DNA from: CAZKAP01 sp964550895
GTDB taxonomy: Bacteria; Bacteroidota; Bacteroidia; Flavobacteriales; Flavobacteriaceae
Reading direction: 5' to 3'
Assembly (NCBI GenBank): GCA_964550895.1
Contig: CAZKAP010000006.1
Span: 13,069 to 77,068, forward strand
Length of the DNA: 64,000 bases
Part shown: one piece after another, positions 61,209 to 64,000 of the stretch
Layout of the letters: each line of letters opens with the position of its first letter
How positions within the stretch are numbered: the stretch's first letter is position 1
Position numbers and translations under genes: made by a program
Notes under the pieces: model-generated
The model's database searches: none
Told to the model about the DNA's origin: nothing
Seen by the model: only the letters and a program-made list of their open reading frames with translations

Positions 61209-62765
61209 TTACGAATCGGGTCTTCCGGGCACATATTCAAATGCGCCGGGATCGGGTTGGGAATCCCTGGGGTTTCCCCTGAGGTCGCAGGGAAGCAGGC
61301 CTTCGAAAACCCTTCCCTGATCGATGGCCCCGGATTCTGCACCCAGTTCGAATGAGTCCTTGAGGGCGCGCCTATAATCCATGAATACATTCAGTTGTAC
61401 GGAAGGGTACCGGACCGGGTCCGTAAAATCATAAAGTGTACCGGAATCCTCCGGCTCCGTTTGGAATCGCAGCAGGCAGTGATCGAAAGTCAACGGTACA
61501 CCTGTTTCCGTGCCCCAATCGATCTGAAATTCACGGACCCCGCTTCCATCTACTATGGAATTCACAAAATGTACAGGTCCCATAGGAACGGCTCCGGAAC
61601 CCCGGACGGATGTTTCCCGACCCACAAACAAGGCCGGACTCCCTCGAAAACTCCGTGTCCAGTAGTTGGCAATGGTGCAGTGCTCAAAGGAGTAGGGGCC
61701 GCCTCCTTCCAGACGCACGGAATGCACCCCGGCACTCCCGAAAACGCAGTTAATCGCCCTAATCTCCGACTGTATGGCCCAGAGTGCGGTGGTTTCACTA
61801 CTGGTCAGTTCGGTATTCAAAAGGTGCATTTCCGTACCCACATTCGTTTCCCCAGACCAGGCGGTGAGTCCATAGGTTGCGTTCGCCATTCGCACATGAT
61901 CGAGAAATACCCTCGCACCTTCCTCCAGTACGATTCCCGACCAGAGCCCGGGGATTTCTTCCCTGCCGGGGCGTAACTGATCGGACGAAAAACGAATGGC
62001 CTTTTGGGGATCCCTTCGTTCTGTTACTGAGGCCCCGCCAGCCATTAGGGAGGAGCCCCGGGATACAATCAGACCCGCATCCTGATGGAAATAAATTCTT
62101 GCCCCCTCCTGTATGTGCAGAGACGATCCCTCGGGGATACGTGCTTGTCCATATATAACGATCGGCACATCCGATCCCCATTCCAGGTCTGAGGCCTGCA
62201 GGTGGTACAGGTCTTCAGGCTGTATCCAAAACGGCAGTTGATCAATCCGTTGGGAAGGGAGGGGCTCTGTGTGAGTGGTATAACCGGGATAGAAGAATCG
62301 GGCCTCGCGCACAAAAGTGATCAAGGTGACCTCAAGGACCTGTCCTCCGCCCTCAAAGACAATATGATCCTCCTCAGCGAATTCAGTGAACTCATCGGGG
62401 TTTTCACCCACGGTACATTCCACAAGGAGGAGCATACTGTCCCGGGTCCTCAGGAAGCTTTGCTCGAAGGCCTTGCCCGGTTTACCGTCCACGTTGAGCC
62501 GGTAGGGGCTGCTGGCTCCCCTGGCCAGTGCAATACTGGAAAAGCGAATATCCCGGTTGCTTCGATTATACACCCAAAGACTGTAGGTGGCGGTGCTAAT
62601 ACCGGTAAAGGTGGTATCCAGGACGAGGGTATCCGATGAAAAAACCACGCCTTCCATGGATTCTGAATATTCGAAGTCCTCACGACACTGCGTGAAAAAC
62701 AGGCTGAAGAGTCCGGCTATGGCCAGCAGCACCTGTCCTGTTCGGATCCCGGGCTTGGAAATCAT
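61209..62765 (-). CDS. Beta-helix lipoprotein of unknown function
   Basis: 518 residues. A signal peptide with C27 as the probable lipidated residue (LFFTQC, a relaxed lipobox) precedes a beta-sandwich-like part (DTLVLDTTFTGISTATYSLWVYNRSN) and a right-handed beta-helix region (about 185-430) with short strand/turn repeats such as GARIYFHQDAGLIVSRGSSLM and TELTSSETTALWAI. It may be a surface or periplasmic carbohydrate-related protein, but no catalytic motif is seen. Its start overlaps the upstream cyclotransferase gene by four bases (ATGA). Confidence 0.8.
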   Translation of the reverse strand: MISKPGIRTGQVLLAIAGLFSLFFTQCREDFEYSESMEGVVFSSDTLVLDTTFTGISTATYSLWVYNRSNRDIRFSSIALARGASSPYRLNVDGKPGKAFEQSFLRTRDSMLLLVECTVGENPDEFTEFAEEDHIVFEGGGQVLEVTLITFVREARFFYPGYTTHTEPLPSQRIDQLPFWIQPEDLYHLQASDLEWGSDVPIVIYGQARIPEGSSLHIQEGARIYFHQDAGLIVSRGSSLMAGGASVTERRDPQKAIRFSSDQLRPGREEIPGLWSGIVLEEGARVFLDHVRMANATYGLTAWSGETNVGTEMHLLNTELTSSETTALWAIQSEIRAINCVFGSAGVHSVRLEGGGPYSFEHCTIANYWTRSFRGSPALFVGRETSVRGSGAVPMGPVHFVNSIVDGSGVREFQIDWGTETGVPLTFDHCLLRFQTEPEDSGTLYDFTDPVRYPSVQLNVFMDYRRALKDSFELGAESGAIDQGRVFEGLLPCDLRGNPRDSQPDPGAFEYVPGRPDS

Positions 62766-63865
62766 GGCTGCGGTATGAGCTCGATTTCGAAGAGCTTGTC
62801 CCAGCGCTTTCCGGTGACAAATAAGCTCTTCCTTTCGGGATGAACGGCTATACCGTTTAAAACATTGTTTACCTCATCCCAATCGGCTCCTTTTTCGATC
62901 AGCGGTTCCAGGTCGGTCAGGTCGATGACTCCCTCTATGGCCCCTGTCTGTGCGTCGATAATCATGACCCCAAATTTTCCGAATACGTTGGCGTATATCT
63001 TGCCTTCGTAATACTCCAGTTCATTGGCCTTGCGAAAGGAGGCCGTATTGGTAACGAGTTCGAGTTTGCCGGTCTCGCGCAGGGTTTCGGGATCGAGTAT
63101 CCATAGGTAGCGACTCCCATCACTTTTATAAACCTGGTCCTCACTGTGGCAGAGTCCCCATCCCTGCCGGCTTGTACCATACGTGAAGACCGCCTTCTGA
63201 CTCAGGTCGCTCTTATCGAACACAAAGCCCTTGTTCGATTTCCAGGTGAGCATGTAAATGCGGTCCTTCCAGACCGTGATGCCTTCGCCGAAGACGCCGG
63301 CCGGAAGGTCGATCATATTTACGATATTCCCGGTTCTGTAATCGACTTTTCTCAGGGTGGACTCCCCGTATTGTCCAGTACTTTCCAACAGGGTGTCACC
63401 GTCGAATTCCAGTCCCTGGGTAAAGGCCGTGGGATCGTGGGGGTAGGTATTCAGAATGCGAATTCCATAAAGATAGGGTGCCCGATCCGTGAGCAACAGG
63501 AATTCCAGTTTTTGCTCTATACTCCCGGAATCGGGTCCGTAAGCTATAGTGATTTCCTGGGCGCCCAGGGGAAGGCTATCCATGATAAACTCCAGCCGCA
63601 GGCGATTCTCCGATTCCCATTCTACTCCATCGGGTGCGATTTCCTGCCCTTGACGCCGGTATCGAAGCAGTGCCTCATCTCCCTTATCTAGCTTGGTTAT
63701 TAAAACTTCCAGGGTGTCCCCGAACTGAATCTTTTTCGATGCGGAGGTGAGACGAGCACTGAAGTCACCCCGTTTTCCGGAATTACAGGATTGAAATGGC
63801 ACCAGAAAGAGTGCGGACAACAGTATGCAGGGTATAAGAAAGCGTACGGATGGTTCAGTAAACAT
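62762..63865 (-). CDS. Glutaminyl-peptide cyclotransferase (plant/bacterial-type beta-propeller)
   Basis: 367 residues. A lipoprotein-type signal ends at C27 (PFQSC) and an Ig-like N-terminal part (to about 125) precedes the beta-propeller with PHDPTAFTQGLEFDGDTLLESTGQYGES, WKDRIYMLTWK, GWGLCHSED and NVLNGIAVHP. The family forms N-terminal pyroglutamate on secreted proteins, a common modification of type IX cargo in Bacteroidota. It is coupled to the beta-helix gene by a four-base overlap and is divergent from the SRP RNA. Confidence 0.92.
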   Translation of the reverse strand: MFTEPSVRFLIPCILLSALFLVPFQSCNSGKRGDFSARLTSASKKIQFGDTLEVLITKLDKGDEALLRYRRQGQEIAPDGVEWESENRLRLEFIMDSLPLGAQEITIAYGPDSGSIEQKLEFLLLTDRAPYLYGIRILNTYPHDPTAFTQGLEFDGDTLLESTGQYGESTLRKVDYRTGNIVNMIDLPAGVFGEGITVWKDRIYMLTWKSNKGFVFDKSDLSQKAVFTYGTSRQGWGLCHSEDQVYKSDGSRYLWILDPETLRETGKLELVTNTASFRKANELEYYEGKIYANVFGKFGVMIIDAQTGAIEGVIDLTDLEPLIEKGADWDEVNNVLNGIAVHPERKSLFVTGKRWDKLFEIELIPQP

Positions 63866-63900
63866 GGTGAAAACCGTCTTTTAAACAAAGGTAAATATCT

Positions 63901-64000
63901 TATCTTTGCATTTGGCAAGTCCTGCACGACCAGCTCCTGCAAAATCCCCCAGGGCGGGAACGCAGCAAGGGTATGCGGTTGTAGCGGTGCGATGCAACGG
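63901..64000 (+). ncRNA. ffs: Signal recognition particle RNA (4.5S type) with its -7 element
   Basis: Bases 63901-63908 are TATCTTTG, the -7 consensus; the RNA should begin at about 63911. The apical helix is CAGG-GCG-GGAA-CGC-AGCA at about 63950-63966, with the GGAA tetraloop and the conserved asymmetric loop that binds Ffh. Further pairs are GCAC (63923-63926) with GTGC and GACC with GGTT at about 63977-63990. The 3' end lies near or just past the window edge. The RNA is divergent from the cyclotransferase gene. Confidence 0.9.

Noticed and set aside
1..64000. tRNA, rRNA, CRISPR, prophage, insertion sequence or defence island
   Set aside because: I looked for cloverleaf 3' ends, direct-repeat arrays, transposase or integrase motifs and phage genes and saw none; the genes are housekeeping or conserved in the phylum.

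Overview
The window looks like core chromosome of a moderately GC-rich marine-type Flavobacteriia member (Bacteroidota). Evidence for this: type IX secretion genes (PorP/SprF and PorD families), an omega subunit of the Bacteroidota type, several protein families restricted to this phylum (DUF4294, DUF4835, DUF4349), a gene order bamD-omega-coaBC-porD-recN that is familiar from this phylum, and promoters of the Bacteroidota form TTG-N20/21-TAnnTTTG (clear at rpsF, rplS and bamD). No transposase, prophage, CRISPR array, tRNA or rRNA is visible. No gene-free gap exceeds about 255 bases.

Layout. 1-7450: end of serA, a two-TM PilJ-like sensor fragment, rlmH, nadC, yihY, a DUF2147 protein, priA and an orphan LytTR response regulator. 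7600-13900: ribosomal operon rpsF-rpsR-rplI with its own promoter and terminator, a conserved unknown gene, hisS, a Nudix hydrolase, an M42 peptidase, two small conserved unknowns and rplS. 14000-20700: trmD with a coupled acetyltransferase, a coiled-coil membrane protein, the HtrA protease, then a cell-wall cluster (dapF, GNAT, mltG, lysozyme-like protein). 20700-33200: rsmI-like methyltransferase, tyrosine phosphatase and dnaA on the minus strand; a thioesterase; an overlapping run ribD-HAD-EamA-IMPACT; prmC, ligA; a DUF4349 lipoprotein and a split nucleotidase pair. 33250-45660: a long plus-strand run (dapA, bamD, omega, coaBC, porD, recN, fabI, glycosyltransferase, ybbR, coaE and a histidine kinase/response regulator pair). 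45650-53110: minus-strand run (gluconokinase, miaA, K+ channel, exonuclease/GIY-YIG, yggS, DUF1015, hbd, Gfo/Idh). 53200-64000: pcm, smpB, a PorP-SPOR fusion, a TetR regulator, clpB, bacilliredoxin-like gene, glyA, a beta-helix lipoprotein, glutaminyl cyclotransferase and the SRP RNA.

Most genes are ordinary housekeeping genes, so the interest lies in how some of them deviate. PriA keeps its eight zinc-ligand cysteines and its N-terminal DNA-binding region, but has lost the Walker A lysine/threonine motif, motif III and the motif VI arginine-rich box. Immediately upstream of the ruined Walker A, the gene carries a compact set of nested perfect inverted repeats. It reads as an intact pseudohelicase gene. 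The exonuclease/GIY-YIG protein and the split 5'-nucleotidase pair also have intact reading frames but lack catalytic residues. A cluster of GTTAA repeats, including an 11-bp-spaced pair, is shared by the upstream regions of the HtrA protease and of the histidine kinase/response regulator operon, which suggests an envelope-stress circuit contained within this window.
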